From: Rhodococcus sp. B50
GTDB taxonomy: Bacteria > Actinomycetota > Actinomycetes > Mycobacteriales > Mycobacteriaceae
Assembly: GCF_013602415.1 (NCBI RefSeq)
Contig: NZ_WPAG02000002.1
Location: forward strand, 2,359,480-2,423,479
Length of the DNA stretch: 64,000 nt
Reading direction: 5' to 3'
Under the pieces are notes generated by a model. It had not been told where the DNA came from, searched no databases, and was given only the letters and a program-made list of their open reading frames with translations. Shown in pieces: positions 26,387 through 34,720 of the stretch. A program made the position numbers and the translations under genes. Each line of letters opens with the position of its first letter. The stretch's first letter is position 1.

Positions 26387-27616
26387 TCAGAAGGACGTCC
26401 CCGCGAAGGGTGCGTTCGGCCAGGAGAACAGCAGGTCCGCGGTGTCGACGGCCTCCGGCCGCTGCACCCGGACACGCCCTGCGGCGGCCATCCGGTTCCA
26501 TCCGGGCCGGCCGAGCAGGAGCGCACCGAGGTCGGCGATGTCCACCGTCAGGTCGGCCGGTCCGGCGGTGCGCGCCACGCCGTCGGCGGAGATCTCGAAG
26601 ACGCCGGCGTTGTCGGTGAGCACAGGATCGGACACCTCGACGGTCACCGACCCCGACCCCCGATAGCTCCGCGCCGACAGCGCCCGATCGAGGTCGAGGA
26701 TGCGCAACCACGTCTCGTCCGAGACCGAACGGAACTGCACCGCACGCGCGTCGACGAGGACGAGCGGCATCGGATCGTCCTGCGGAAGGGCCGCGAACCG
26801 CAGCGTGTCGACCAGATCGAGGCCGAGCAGGAATCGGATCAGGCCGGCATACGCCTCGGGCGACGGGGCGAAGAAGTCGTCGACCACGACGGTGCGGTTA
26901 CGACTGGTGAACCACGCATGCGTGTCGACGGGGTGGTACCGGACGAAGCCGTCCTCCTGTCCCGGCTCACCGTGTACCGCCACGTACATCGGATCGGTGA
27001 GCGAGTCTGCGCGCCACCGACGCGAGTTCCACCAGTACTCCGATCGGTCGATCGTGCCCGGACGCGAGGGCAGGTGACGGGAGTGTATCTGCGCCAGGAC
27101 ATCCCATGCATCCGGATAGGTCAGCAGGCGGACCGGCCCGGCGTCGGGCACCTCGGGACGCAGCGCGGCGCGATGCACGGCGACGTCGACGGACACCGAG
27201 GTCGAGGCGACGCCGTACCCGAACCGGCCGTAGATGGTCGCTTCGGAGGCACGCAGCGTCGCGAGGATCTCACCGCGATCCCGCGCGTCGCGCAGCTGCC
27301 GGTGCACGAGTCCGGAGATCACGCCGCGACGCGTGTGGGTGGGCAGCACACCGATGTGGGTGACCGCGGCGTGAGAAACCCGGGCGCCACCGGGCAGGGT
27401 CAGCTTCCCGCTCGTGGCGTCGACGGTGCCGACGAGCATGCCGTCGAGGAAGGCACCCCAGGTGCGACCGGCCTCGAGATAGTCGGCGACCGTCCCGTCG
27501 GGAACCTCGGGCCACGACGGCAGTCCCACCATCGCCGTACGGAACAGCGCCGACGCGGCCCGCAGTTCGGCTTCCGACTCCAGAACTCTGATCTCCGGTT
27601 CCGTTCGTTCACCCAT
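26387..27616 (-). CDS. Eis-family GNAT N-acetyltransferase
   Basis: The 409-aa protein has the Eis architecture: two GNAT domains and a C-terminal SCP2-like region. The acetyl-CoA loop is VLPTHTRRGV near residue 92, and ATIYGRFGYG supplies the Tyr that acts as general acid in Eis. The chain ends FAGTSF, so the terminal Phe carboxylate used by Eis as general base is kept. Mycobacterial Eis acetylates amines of aminoglycosides and protein lysines; the natural substrate here is unknown. The gene lies between lpqY and a divergent phosphatase gene, where M. tuberculosis has none of this type. Confidence 0.9.
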   Translation of the reverse strand: MGERTEPEIRVLESEAELRAASALFRTAMVGLPSWPEVPDGTVADYLEAGRTWGAFLDGMLVGTVDATSGKLTLPGGARVSHAAVTHIGVLPTHTRRGVISGLVHRQLRDARDRGEILATLRASEATIYGRFGYGVASTSVSVDVAVHRAALRPEVPDAGPVRLLTYPDAWDVLAQIHSRHLPSRPGTIDRSEYWWNSRRWRADSLTDPMYVAVHGEPGQEDGFVRYHPVDTHAWFTSRNRTVVVDDFFAPSPEAYAGLIRFLLGLDLVDTLRFAALPQDDPMPLVLVDARAVQFRSVSDETWLRILDLDRALSARSYRGSGSVTVEVSDPVLTDNAGVFEISADGVARTAGPADLTVDIADLGALLLGRPGWNRMAAAGRVRVQRPEAVDTADLLFSWPNAPFAGTSF

Positions 27617-27703
27617 GGAACGACATTATCGACCGCGAACCCGGGACGCGGGCGAACGGCCGTGACGTTCGGTACACCGGCGCCGGGCGGGTAGGTTGCC
27701 ACC

Positions 27704-28135
27704 GTGCGACGCGAGTGGGATCCAGCAGACACCGGGGTGCTGAAGCTGCCCTCCGGCCGACTCGTGCGCGGACGCGGGATACGTCGCCCCGAGTTCGACG
27801 AGCCGTTTCCCGACTTCGGGGTGTATCTCCTCGCGCGTCCACCGGTGCCGTTCGACTGGGAGTCGCGGTGGATCCACTGGCCCGACTTCCGCACCCCCCG
27901 CGACCCGGAGGACGCCCACGCCGTCCTGTACGAGGCATGGATCCGGGCGGGACGGCAACGGGTGGAGATCGCGTGCGGGCGCGGGCGCGGCCGGACCGGC
28001 ACCGCACTGGCGTGCCTCGCCGTCCTCGACGGCCTCTCCCCCGACGAAGCCGTCGACTTCGTGCGCTGCCACTACCATCCGCGCGCGGTCGAGACGCCCT
28101 GGCAGCGCAGGTTCGTCGCGGGGACGAAGGTCTGA
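27704..28135 (+). CDS. Small CX5R protein phosphatase
   Basis: The 143-aa protein carries ACGRGRGRTGTAL near residue 90, a Cys-X5-Arg-Thr phosphate-binding loop of the tyrosine/dual-specificity phosphatase fold. The residue before the Cys is Ala instead of the usual His, and the loop has three Arg. HWPDF near residue 58 could supply the general-acid Asp. A TAGGTT hexamer 6 nt before the GTG suggests leaderless transcription. The stop is 4 bp from the end of the convergent coiled-coil gene. Substrate (phosphoprotein, phosphoinositide or nucleotide) is unknown. Confidence 0.83.
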   Translation: MRREWDPADTGVLKLPSGRLVRGRGIRRPEFDEPFPDFGVYLLARPPVPFDWESRWIHWPDFRTPRDPEDAHAVLYEAWIRAGRQRVEIACGRGRGRTGTALACLAVLDGLSPDEAVDFVRCHYHPRAVETPWQRRFVAGTKV

Positions 28136-28139
28136 CCGC

Positions 28140-28994
28140 TCAGTTCTTCGTCCGCGCCAGATGCGCTTCGGCGGCCGAGACGGCGCGCTCGGCGGCCACC
28201 ACCCGCTTCTTCGCCTCGGCCGCGGCACGACGCGCGAAGGTGCGCTGCTGCTCGGCGTGTTCGAGTTTCGCCCGCAGATCGGCGACCTCCTCTTCGTGGC
28301 GGGCCAGTTCCTGCTCCGCTGTCGCCGCCCCTGCACGCGCCTCTTCGGCTGCGCTGTGCGCCGACTCGAGAGCGGCGGCGGCCTCGTCGATCTCCGCCTC
28401 ACGAGCAGCACGCTCGGCATCCTCGCGCTTCCCCGCTTTCTCGCGCGACGACCTCGTCCGGTCTTCCTCGTCCTTCCGGTCGGACCCGCCGCGGACGACG
28501 GTGAGCGGCATCGCGGACAGGTCGCCGAAGCCGTCCGACTCGACGATCGCGTCGAGTCGGCCCTGCCTGACCTGCTCGCCGATATCGGGATCCGAGAGGG
28601 CCGCGTTGAGGGTGCGTCCCACCTCCCGCAGGGCGCTCTCCGAGGCGCTGCGGCCACGGTCGGCGGCGAGACGTCCGGCATCGCGTTCGAGCGCGGCGAC
28701 CACCCGGCGCCGCTGCTCGGAGAGTTTCCGCATCTCGCTGCCGGACAGTCGGCGCTGCGCGGTGCGCAGAGCCGCTCCGATGTCGAGCAGCGCGGCGAGT
28801 TCGTCGGCCCGTTCGCGCGCGAGCAGGTTGACCATCCAGGCCGCAACCGTCGGTTTGCGCAGCCGGCCGATGGCCGCCGTCAGTTCGCGGTCGCCCGCTT
28901 CACGTGCCTGCGCCGCGAATTCGGAGCGGGCCGCCACGAAGTCGCCTGGGTCGAGGCCGTAGAGGGCGTCGGCCACCGAATCGAGATCGGGCAT
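28140..28994 (-). CDS. Coiled-coil protein of unknown function
   Basis: The 284-aa protein has an N-terminal helical domain (LDSVADALYGLDPGDFVAARSE, then KPTVAAWMVNLLARE) and a C-terminal half (about residues 165-280) that is almost pure Ala/Glu/Arg coiled coil. It has no signal peptide or membrane helix. Similar proteins occur in Rhodococcus and relatives as hypothetical proteins. It is convergent with the phosphatase gene, 4 bp apart. Confidence 0.8.
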   Translation of the reverse strand: MPDLDSVADALYGLDPGDFVAARSEFAAQAREAGDRELTAAIGRLRKPTVAAWMVNLLARERADELAALLDIGAALRTAQRRLSGSEMRKLSEQRRRVVAALERDAGRLAADRGRSASESALREVGRTLNAALSDPDIGEQVRQGRLDAIVESDGFGDLSAMPLTVVRGGSDRKDEEDRTRSSREKAGKREDAERAAREAEIDEAAAALESAHSAAEEARAGAATAEQELARHEEEVADLRAKLEHAEQQRTFARRAAAEAKKRVVAAERAVSAAEAHLARTKN

Positions 28995-29066
28995 GGAATC
29001 GACAGTAGTGGCGCGGGGCGGGTCACGACGAGTGCCGTCCTCGGCGGACGCGTGACCGCCGGACGA

Positions 29067-29552
29067 TCAGATCGCGAGCTTGGCGAGGATGTCGCGCGCC
29101 TTCTCTGCGGTGGGCGGCTGGCACAGCACGTCGTAACGGCCGGCGACGAGCTGCATGGTGGACGAGAAGTCGCGCTGGCCGCGGGTCGCGGCGTACGGGA
29201 TGGTCGCCGAGATGAGCCCGAAGATGATGCCGCCGACGAGGCCGACGAGCAGCGGGCCGAGGAAGTCGGTGGAGAAGATGCCGAGCAGCAGACCGAAGAA
29301 CACGCCGAGCCATGCGCCCGAGACGATGCCGCCGCCGATCACCTTCGGCCACGTGAGCCGCCCGGTGACCCGCTCGACCTGCATGAGATCGACACCGACG
29401 ATCGTGACGTCCTCGACGGAGAAGTTCTGGTCGGCGAGATGGTCGACCGCGCGCTGCGCCTCGGCGTAGGTCGGGTACGAACCGACGGGCCAGCCCGTGG
29501 GGGGAGTCGGCAGACCGGGTACCTGGCGACCGGGTCCGAGGGGATTCGTCAT
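29067..29552 (-). CDS. Membrane protein of general-stress YflT type (Rv1234-like)
   Basis: The 161-aa protein begins with a short Pro-rich tail, an YflT/GS17M-type segment (SYPTYAEAQRAVDHLADQNF), then two Gly-rich membrane helices (about 74-122), and ends with a small soluble part (AGRYDVLCQPPTAEKARDIL). Size, order and position match the M. tuberculosis Rv1234 membrane protein near lpqY. Role unknown; the stress link is by domain name only. Confidence 0.82.
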   Translation of the reverse strand: MTNPLGPGRQVPGLPTPPTGWPVGSYPTYAEAQRAVDHLADQNFSVEDVTIVGVDLMQVERVTGRLTWPKVIGGGIVSGAWLGVFFGLLLGIFSTDFLGPLLVGLVGGIIFGLISATIPYAATRGQRDFSSTMQLVAGRYDVLCQPPTAEKARDILAKLAI

Positions 29553-29672
29553 GTCGTTCGGCTCCTTCGCGATGCACGCCGACCGTCGCGGCGCCGGTCC
29601 CCATTCTGCCTCGACGAGGACCGGCCCGCTGCGATGGTTCGCCCGATATGTTCTTTTTGCTGGTCGTTCCGG

Positions 29673-30632
29673 TCAGGAGGCCGGCGGCTCGAACTTCTGG
29701 GTGCGCTGCAGTCCGGCGGCGCGGCCCTTCGCGGAGATCACGAGAGCCATCTTCCGGCTCGCCTCGTCGATCATCTCGTCGCCCAGCATCGCGGCACCGC
29801 GGGCGCCACCCTCGGCGGAGGTGTGCCATTCGTAGGCGTCGAGGATCATCTCGGCCTTGTCGTAGTCCTCCTGCCGGGGGCTGAAGACCTCGTTGGCCGC
29901 ATCGATCTGGCTCGGATGCAGCACCCACTTGCCGTCGAAGCCCAGCGCGGCGGTGCGCTGCGCCGACCGGCGGAAGGCGTCGACGTCGCGGATCTGGAGG
30001 TAAGGACCGTCGATGGCCTGCAGTCCGTGGGCGCGCGCCGCCATGAGGATCGTCATGAGGATGTGGTGGTAGGCATCGCCCACGTCGTACCCCTCGGGCT
30101 GCTCACCGACGACGAGGGTGCGCATGTTGATGCTCGCCATGAAGTCGGCCGGGCCGAACACGAGTGTCTGCACGCGAGGGCTCGCCGTCGCGATCTCGTC
30201 GATGTTCGTCAGCCCGATGGCGTTCTCGATCTGCGGCTCGATGCCGATCCGTCCCACCTCGAGACCGTGGGCCTTCTCGACCTGCGTGAGCAGCAGGTCG
30301 AGCGCCTCGACGTGGCTCGCATCGGGCACCTTCGGCAGCAGGAGCGCGTCGAGGTTCGCGCCGGCGCCGCCGACGACCGTCGCGACGTCAAGATAGGTCG
30401 CGTCCGTGGTCCAGTCGTTGACGCGCACGACCTTGATCTGATCGCCCCAGCCGTCCTCGTTCAGGGCTTCGACGATGGTGCTGCGGGCCTGTTCCTTGGC
30501 CAGGGGCGACACGGCGTCCTCGAGATCGAGGAATATCTCGTCGGCGGGAAGGCCCTTGGCCTTGTCGATCATCTTCCGGCTGCTGCCGGGAACCGCGAGT
30601 ACCGACCTCCGGGGCCTGAACGAAAACGACAT
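29673..30632 (-). CDS. CitE-like CoA-ester lyase (HpcH/HpaI family)
   Basis: The 319-aa protein is a TIM-barrel enzyme of the CitE/malyl-CoA lyase group: RRSVLAVPGSSRKM binds CoA, EIFLDLEDAV and IEPQIENAIG give the metal-binding acidic residues, and FGPADFMASI follows. Members cleave or hydrolyse malyl-CoA, methylmalyl-CoA or citramalyl-CoA; the substrate is not fixed by these motifs. The ATG at 30632 has AGG spaced 4-5 nt upstream and was preferred over a longer open frame to 30794, which would overlap the divergent gene. Confidence 0.9.
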   Translation of the reverse strand: MSFSFRPRRSVLAVPGSSRKMIDKAKGLPADEIFLDLEDAVSPLAKEQARSTIVEALNEDGWGDQIKVVRVNDWTTDATYLDVATVVGGAGANLDALLLPKVPDASHVEALDLLLTQVEKAHGLEVGRIGIEPQIENAIGLTNIDEIATASPRVQTLVFGPADFMASINMRTLVVGEQPEGYDVGDAYHHILMTILMAARAHGLQAIDGPYLQIRDVDAFRRSAQRTAALGFDGKWVLHPSQIDAANEVFSPRQEDYDKAEMILDAYEWHTSAEGGARGAAMLGDEMIDEASRKMALVISAKGRAAGLQRTQKFEPPAS

Positions 30633-30690
30633 GACCTGACCAGACCTCCGAGTTCCGGGAACAGCGTGGGCACGCTCTAGCCTGGCAATC

Positions 30691-31965
30691 ATGGCAGCAG
30701 TGAGCAAGGTCTTCGTCGCGCGGCTGGCCGGACTGGTCGTACTCGGCCCCGACGGCGAGTCCATCGGCCGCGTTCGCGATGTCGTGCTGACCATCCGGAT
30801 CGGGCGTCAGCCCCCTCGTGCGCTGGGGCTGGTCGTCGAACTGCCCACCCGTAAACGGATCTTCGTACCGATGCTGCGTGTGACCGCGATCGAGCCGGGG
30901 GCGGTCACCCTCGTCACCGGCAACGTCAGTCTGCGCCGGTTCACCCAGCGACCCTCGGAAGTGCTCGCCCTCGGACAGGTCCTCGATTCCCGTGTGCGGG
31001 TCGACGACCCGGAGCTGCCCGACCTGATGGGTGTCGACGCCGTCGTGGTGGATCTGGGACTCGAGCTCATGCGCACCCGCGACTGGGTCGTCGCCCGAGT
31101 CGCGGTGCGTCGACATCGCGGCCGGCTCGCGCGGCGCTCCCCCGTCCACATCGTGGAATGGCCGCACGTGCACGGACTCACGCAACAGACGCTGTCGATG
31201 CCCGGACAGGGTGTCGCGCAATTGCTCCTGCAGTTCGAGGACATGCGCCCGGCGGACGTCGCGAACGCCTTGCGCGACCTGCCGATCAAGAGACGAACCG
31301 AGGTCGCCGCAGCACTCGACGACGAGCGCCTCGCCGACATCGTGCAGGAGCTGCCCGCCGACGACCAGACCGATCTGCTCACCCAGCTCGGTCTCGACCG
31401 GGCGGTCGCGGTGCTCGAGGCGATGGATCCCGACGACGTCGCCGACCTCCTCGGCGAGCTACCCGCCACGGACGCCGAGTCGTTCCTGCAGCGCATGGAC
31501 CCCGAGGATTCCGAGCCGGTGCGCCGCCTGCTCGAGCACTCCCCCGACACCGCCGGTGGTCTGATGACGCCCGAGCCGGTGGTCCTCACGCCGGCGACCA
31601 CGGTGGCGGAAGCCCTGGCGCGCGCTCGCAATCCGGACCTGAGTCCGGCCCTGGCGTCGATGGTCTTCGTCGTGCGCCCACCCACGGCGACTCCCACCGG
31701 CAAATACCTCGGCTGCGTCCATCTGCAACGATTGCTGCGGGAACCGCCTGCGAGCCTCGTGGGAGGGGTCGTCGACGACGACCTGCCGCGCCTGGCACCC
31801 GACGACGCTCTGACCACCGTCACCCGGTACTTCGCGACGTACAACCTGGTGTGCGGTCCGGTGGTGGACGACGAGGGGCACCTGCTCGGCGCGGTGAGCG
31901 TCGACGACGTGCTCGACCATCTGCTGCCCGAGGACTGGCGCGAGGAGGACATCGAGGATGAGTGA
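30691..31965 (+). CDS. MgtE-N/CBS protein without channel domain (Rv1232c-like)
   Basis: The 424-aa protein has an N-terminal PRC-barrel-like region (about 1-150), an MgtE intracellular N domain (about 165-275: DDERLADIVQELPADDQTDLL, MDPDDVADLLGELP) and a CBS pair (about 285-415). It lacks the five-helix MgtE pore, so it cannot itself transport Mg and is more likely a cytoplasmic Mg or nucleotide sensor. TAGCCT at 30678-30683, 7 nt before the ATG, suggests a leaderless transcript. It overlaps the DUF1003 gene by 8 bp. Confidence 0.88.
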   Translation: MAAVSKVFVARLAGLVVLGPDGESIGRVRDVVLTIRIGRQPPRALGLVVELPTRKRIFVPMLRVTAIEPGAVTLVTGNVSLRRFTQRPSEVLALGQVLDSRVRVDDPELPDLMGVDAVVVDLGLELMRTRDWVVARVAVRRHRGRLARRSPVHIVEWPHVHGLTQQTLSMPGQGVAQLLLQFEDMRPADVANALRDLPIKRRTEVAAALDDERLADIVQELPADDQTDLLTQLGLDRAVAVLEAMDPDDVADLLGELPATDAESFLQRMDPEDSEPVRRLLEHSPDTAGGLMTPEPVVLTPATTVAEALARARNPDLSPALASMVFVVRPPTATPTGKYLGCVHLQRLLREPPASLVGGVVDDDLPRLAPDDALTTVTRYFATYNLVCGPVVDDEGHLLGAVSVDDVLDHLLPEDWREEDIEDE

Positions 31966-32479
31966 CCGCAGCACGCAGGGCCGCTCGCGCCTCGAGACCC
32001 CCCAGTCGTCGAGGTTCCGGTTCAACTTCGACGCCGAGGCGGTCGGCCGGGTCAGCGAGTCGATCGCGCGGTTCCTCGGAACCGGCCGCTATCTCGCCAT
32101 GCAGACGATCGTCGTCATCGTCTGGATCGCCCTGAACATCACCGCGGTAGGACTCCAGTGGGATCCCTATCCCTTCATTCTTCTCAACCTCGCATTCTCG
32201 ACGCAGGCCGCCTACGCGGCACCGTTGATCCTGCTCGCGCAGAACCGGCAGGAGAACCGCGACCGCGTGTCGCTCGAGGAGGACCGCGCCCGCGCCGAGC
32301 AGACCAAGGCCGACACGGAGTTCCTGGCACGGGAACTCGCGGCCCTGCGACTCGCGGTGGGCGAGGTCGCGACCCGCGACTACCTACGTCGCGAGCTCGA
32401 CGATCTGCGCGCTCTGCTGGTCGACGACGAGAACGAGGACGACACCGGCAGCGCGCGCATGCGCGCACCCCGGCGCTGA
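31958..32479 (+). CDS. DUF1003 membrane protein (Rv1231c-like)
   Basis: The 173-aa protein has two membrane helices with the DUF1003 motifs (FLGTGRYLAMQTIVVIVWIALN; WDPYPFILLNLAFSTQAAYAAPLILLAQNRQ) and a C-terminal coiled coil (about 105-150). It overlaps the MgtE-N/CBS gene by 8 bp, so the soluble Mg-sensor-like protein and this membrane protein are probably made as partners; the same pair exists in mycobacteria. Confidence 0.9.
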   Translation: MSDRSTQGRSRLETPQSSRFRFNFDAEAVGRVSESIARFLGTGRYLAMQTIVVIVWIALNITAVGLQWDPYPFILLNLAFSTQAAYAAPLILLAQNRQENRDRVSLEEDRARAEQTKADTEFLARELAALRLAVGEVATRDYLRRELDDLRALLVDDENEDDTGSARMRAPRR

Positions 32480-32586
32480 ACGGGGCGCCGCGCCGGTTGT
32501 CCGGCACGCCCGGTTGCACACAACCCCACATCCTTCTGTAACCTTCGTCACAGCATTCGGAGGGACGACCGGAGGAGGGTGATCGC

Positions 32587-33546
32587 GTGCGGTGGAAGGT
32601 CGCGCTGGCGATGCCGGTGATCGTCGCTGCCGGACTCGCGGCGACGGCGTCGTCGGCGACGGTGGTCGCGGAGACGACGTCCGCGGAGGCCGAGCCGAGC
32701 GCTGCTCCGGCGGTCGGTCTGCTCCCCGGCGAGGTGCGCGAGGCGCAGCCGCTGCGCAGCCCGAGCGACCCGCTCTCCCAGCTCCCCCCCGAGGCGGTGA
32801 CAGCGGCCGGAGGAGCGGCGGTTCTCGGCGAAGGACCGCTCGCGATCCCCGAACTCGTCTTCTACGCCTATCGTGCGGCCGAGATGCAGCTGGCCATCGA
32901 CTCCCCCGAGTGCGGCCTGCCGTGGAACCTGCTCGCCGCCGTCGGACGCCTGAATTCCGGGCACGCGGACGGGGGTCGCACCGACATCCTGGGCACGGTG
33001 ACCACGCCGGTCGTCACCCCCGACGGTCTGCTCGGACCGATGCGTCTCACTCCGTCGGCCTGGGAGCAGTATTCCGCCGACGGCAACGCGGACGGCACCG
33101 CCGATCCACAGAACGTCTTCGACGCGACCCTCGCCGCCGGTGCCCGGATGTGCGCGGCGGGCGGAAACCTGCGCGTGCCCGACGGTGAGGCGCGTGCGGT
33201 GGCATCGTTCGATCCGTCTCCCGACTTCCTTGCGAACGTCCGGACCTGGTCGGGTGCGTACGCGAAGGCCGCCGAGGTGGCTCCTGCCGACCTCGCGCCG
33301 ATTCCGGCCCGCCCGATTCCGGGCGCGGCGGATGTCGCGGCGCCCGCGCCGACTCCGGCGGCGACCGCGCCTGCTCCGGCCGCACCGCCCCGGCCGGCCG
33401 ACCCTCCGGCCGAGGAGGCGCCTGCCGACTCGCCCTCCGAGCAGACTGCCCCGGCCCCGGCCCCGGCCCCGGCCCCGGCCCCGGCTCCGCCTCCGATGCC
33501 CGGGTTACCCGAACTCCCCTGCCTGGTCCCCGCCTTCTGCGAATAA
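32587..33546 (+). CDS. Lytic-transglycosylase-like protein lacking catalytic Glu
   Basis: The 319-aa exported protein has an N-terminal signal or anchor segment (VALAMPVIVAAGLAATASS), a transglycosylase-like domain (about 90-235) and a Pro/Ala-rich tail ending PELPCLVPAFCE. Compared with the next gene, WTLLAGIGRVESGHANGG becomes WNLLAAVGRLNSGHADGG, so the catalytic Glu is Asn, and GPMQFIPTTWKQY becomes GPMRLTPSAWEQY. It is probably inactive and may bind peptidoglycan. Two extra Cys pairs could be oxidised outside the cell. GTG start with GGAGGAGGG upstream. Confidence 0.85.
   Translation: MRWKVALAMPVIVAAGLAATASSATVVAETTSAEAEPSAAPAVGLLPGEVREAQPLRSPSDPLSQLPPEAVTAAGGAAVLGEGPLAIPELVFYAYRAAEMQLAIDSPECGLPWNLLAAVGRLNSGHADGGRTDILGTVTTPVVTPDGLLGPMRLTPSAWEQYSADGNADGTADPQNVFDATLAAGARMCAAGGNLRVPDGEARAVASFDPSPDFLANVRTWSGAYAKAAEVAPADLAPIPARPIPGAADVAAPAPTPAATAPAPAAPPRPADPPAEEAPADSPSEQTAPAPAPAPAPAPAPPPMPGLPELPCLVPAFCE
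33451..33486 (+). repeat. Hexanucleotide repeat encoding Pro-Ala tail
   Basis: Five exact copies of CCGGCC and one CCGGCT encode a Pro-Ala dipeptide run near the C-terminus of the transglycosylase-like protein. Slippage by whole units would keep the frame. Confidence 0.85.
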
Positions 33547-33581
33547 CTGCCTTCTGCGAGTAACCGCCTTCGGCGAGTGAC
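33531..33581 (+). repeat. Three 17-bp tandem copies across a stop codon
   Basis: Copies at 33531-33547, 33548-33564 and 33565-33581 are 14-15/17 identical to each other. The first copy contains the last four codons and the TAA of the transglycosylase-like gene; the other two lie after the stop and each contains its own TAA or TGA. Confidence 0.85.
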
Positions 33582-33599
33582 TCCCGGACGCAGCCCGTC

Positions 33600-33636
33600 A
33601 TGACGACACGCGCGACGCGCGTGTCGTCATCTTTTT
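33600..33636 (+). terminator. Strong terminator between the two transglycosylase paralogues
   Basis: A perfect 13-bp stem (33600-33612 and 33618-33630, loop CGACG) is followed by CTTTTT. It separates the inactive-looking paralogue from the next gene, which therefore has its own promoter in the 166 bp that follow. Confidence 0.93.
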
Positions 33637-33764
33637 CTCTCACCCCGCCCGATGCGTTCGACCAGCACGGATCGGCTACATCCACACGAGTGCACTCCCG
33701 TTACATCACGGTTGAGTAACAGAAGAGCATCGAATGCTGTAGCCTCGGCCCGGCACGTAACGGA

Positions 33765-33785
33765 GGTGTCTCGTTCCGAGACACC
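33765..33785 (+). promoter_or_regulatory. Leader hairpin next to a ribosome-binding site
   Basis: GGTGTCTCG-TTC-CGAGACACC forms a perfect 9-bp stem ending 17 nt before the TTG start, immediately before GAGGGAGGG. In the transcript it could modulate access to the ribosome-binding site. Riboswitches are known before some actinobacterial cell-wall hydrolase genes, but this short leader does not show a recognisable riboswitch core. Confidence 0.5.
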
Positions 33786-33802
33786 CGAGGGAGGGTTATC
33801 CA

Positions 33803-34669
33803 TTGGGCCGCCACGCCAAACCGTCGGATTCGAAGCTTCGGCGAAATTCCGTGATCGCGATGACCGGACTCGTTCCGGTCGGCCTGGTCGCCGCGGCGGC
33901 GACCACGGCCGGTGCGTCGCCGCGAGCGTTGATGGGAGTGGCGCAGCACGAGACCGAGCCCACGGCCTCGTCCGCCGGCACCGCCGACCTCGCGAGCGCG
34001 GTTCCGGAAGCGGTGGCAGCGGTACAGACCATCATGCTCGAGCCCGAACCGGCACCCGTGCGGACCTTCAAGGCCGCCCCCGAACCGGAACCCGAGCCCG
34101 AGGTCCTTCACGAGGGCCCGCTCGGCATCCCCGGCATCAACTACGCCGCCTACCGCAACGCCGAGCGCATCCTCTCCGAGGAGAATCCCACGTGCGGCAT
34201 GCACTGGACCCTCCTCGCCGGCATCGGCCGCGTCGAGTCCGGCCACGCGAACGGCGGCAAGGCCGACGACAAGGGCAACCTGCTCGAGCCCGTGATCGGA
34301 CTGCCGCTCAACGGCAGCCTGCCCGGCCAGGCCACCATCCACGACACCGACGGTGGGGCACTCGACGGCGACACGGTCTACGACCGTGCGGTCGGGCCGA
34401 TGCAGTTCATCCCCACCACGTGGAAGCAGTACGCGGGCGACGGCAACGGGGACGGTGTCGCCGATCCCCAGAACCTCTACGACTCGACGCTCACCACCGC
34501 GAAGTACCTGTGCGATGGCGGCCTCGACATGCGCAACCTCGCGCACTCGACGAAGGCGATCCACCGCTACAACAACTCGATGGCGTACGTGGCGAACGTG
34601 CTCGCCTGGTCGACCGCCTACTCAACCGGCATCGACCCGAGCCCGGCGGACCTCCCCCGCATCCACTGA
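33803..34669 (+). CDS. Secreted lytic transglycosylase (Rv1230c-like)
   Basis: The 288-aa protein has an N-terminal export segment (VIAMTGLVPVGLVAAAATTAGA), a spacer with a run of Pro-Glu repeats (EPEPEPE, about 85-100) and an SLT/MltB-type domain with catalytic Glu in GRVESGHANGG (near residue 149), then GPMQFIPTTWKQY and KAIHRYNNSMAYV. It should cleave peptidoglycan glycan strands outside the membrane. The TTG start has GGAGGG at good spacing. It follows a terminator and a hairpin-bearing leader. Confidence 0.92.
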   Translation: MGRHAKPSDSKLRRNSVIAMTGLVPVGLVAAAATTAGASPRALMGVAQHETEPTASSAGTADLASAVPEAVAAVQTIMLEPEPAPVRTFKAAPEPEPEPEVLHEGPLGIPGINYAAYRNAERILSEENPTCGMHWTLLAGIGRVESGHANGGKADDKGNLLEPVIGLPLNGSLPGQATIHDTDGGALDGDTVYDRAVGPMQFIPTTWKQYAGDGNGDGVADPQNLYDSTLTTAKYLCDGGLDMRNLAHSTKAIHRYNNSMAYVANVLAWSTAYSTGIDPSPADLPRIH

Positions 34670-34720
34670 CGACCGCACCCGTGTCCGGGCGCGACCGCTC
34701 TGCCGCCTACCATGGGCGTC

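Noticed and set aside
24797..27694. A 965-codon plus-strand frame over lpqY and the Eis-like gene
   Set aside because: It spans two well-supported minus-strand genes and their intergenic region; composition is typical of an antisense shadow.
28161..30680. An 839-codon plus-strand frame over three minus-strand genes
   Set aside because: It crosses gene boundaries and shows no family resemblance; the coiled-coil, YflT-like and CitE-like genes explain the region.
33640..33802. c-di-AMP (ydaO) riboswitch before the active transglycosylase
   Set aside because: The gene type fits, but the leader is too short and only one simple hairpin is visible; the conserved core cannot be recognised by eye.
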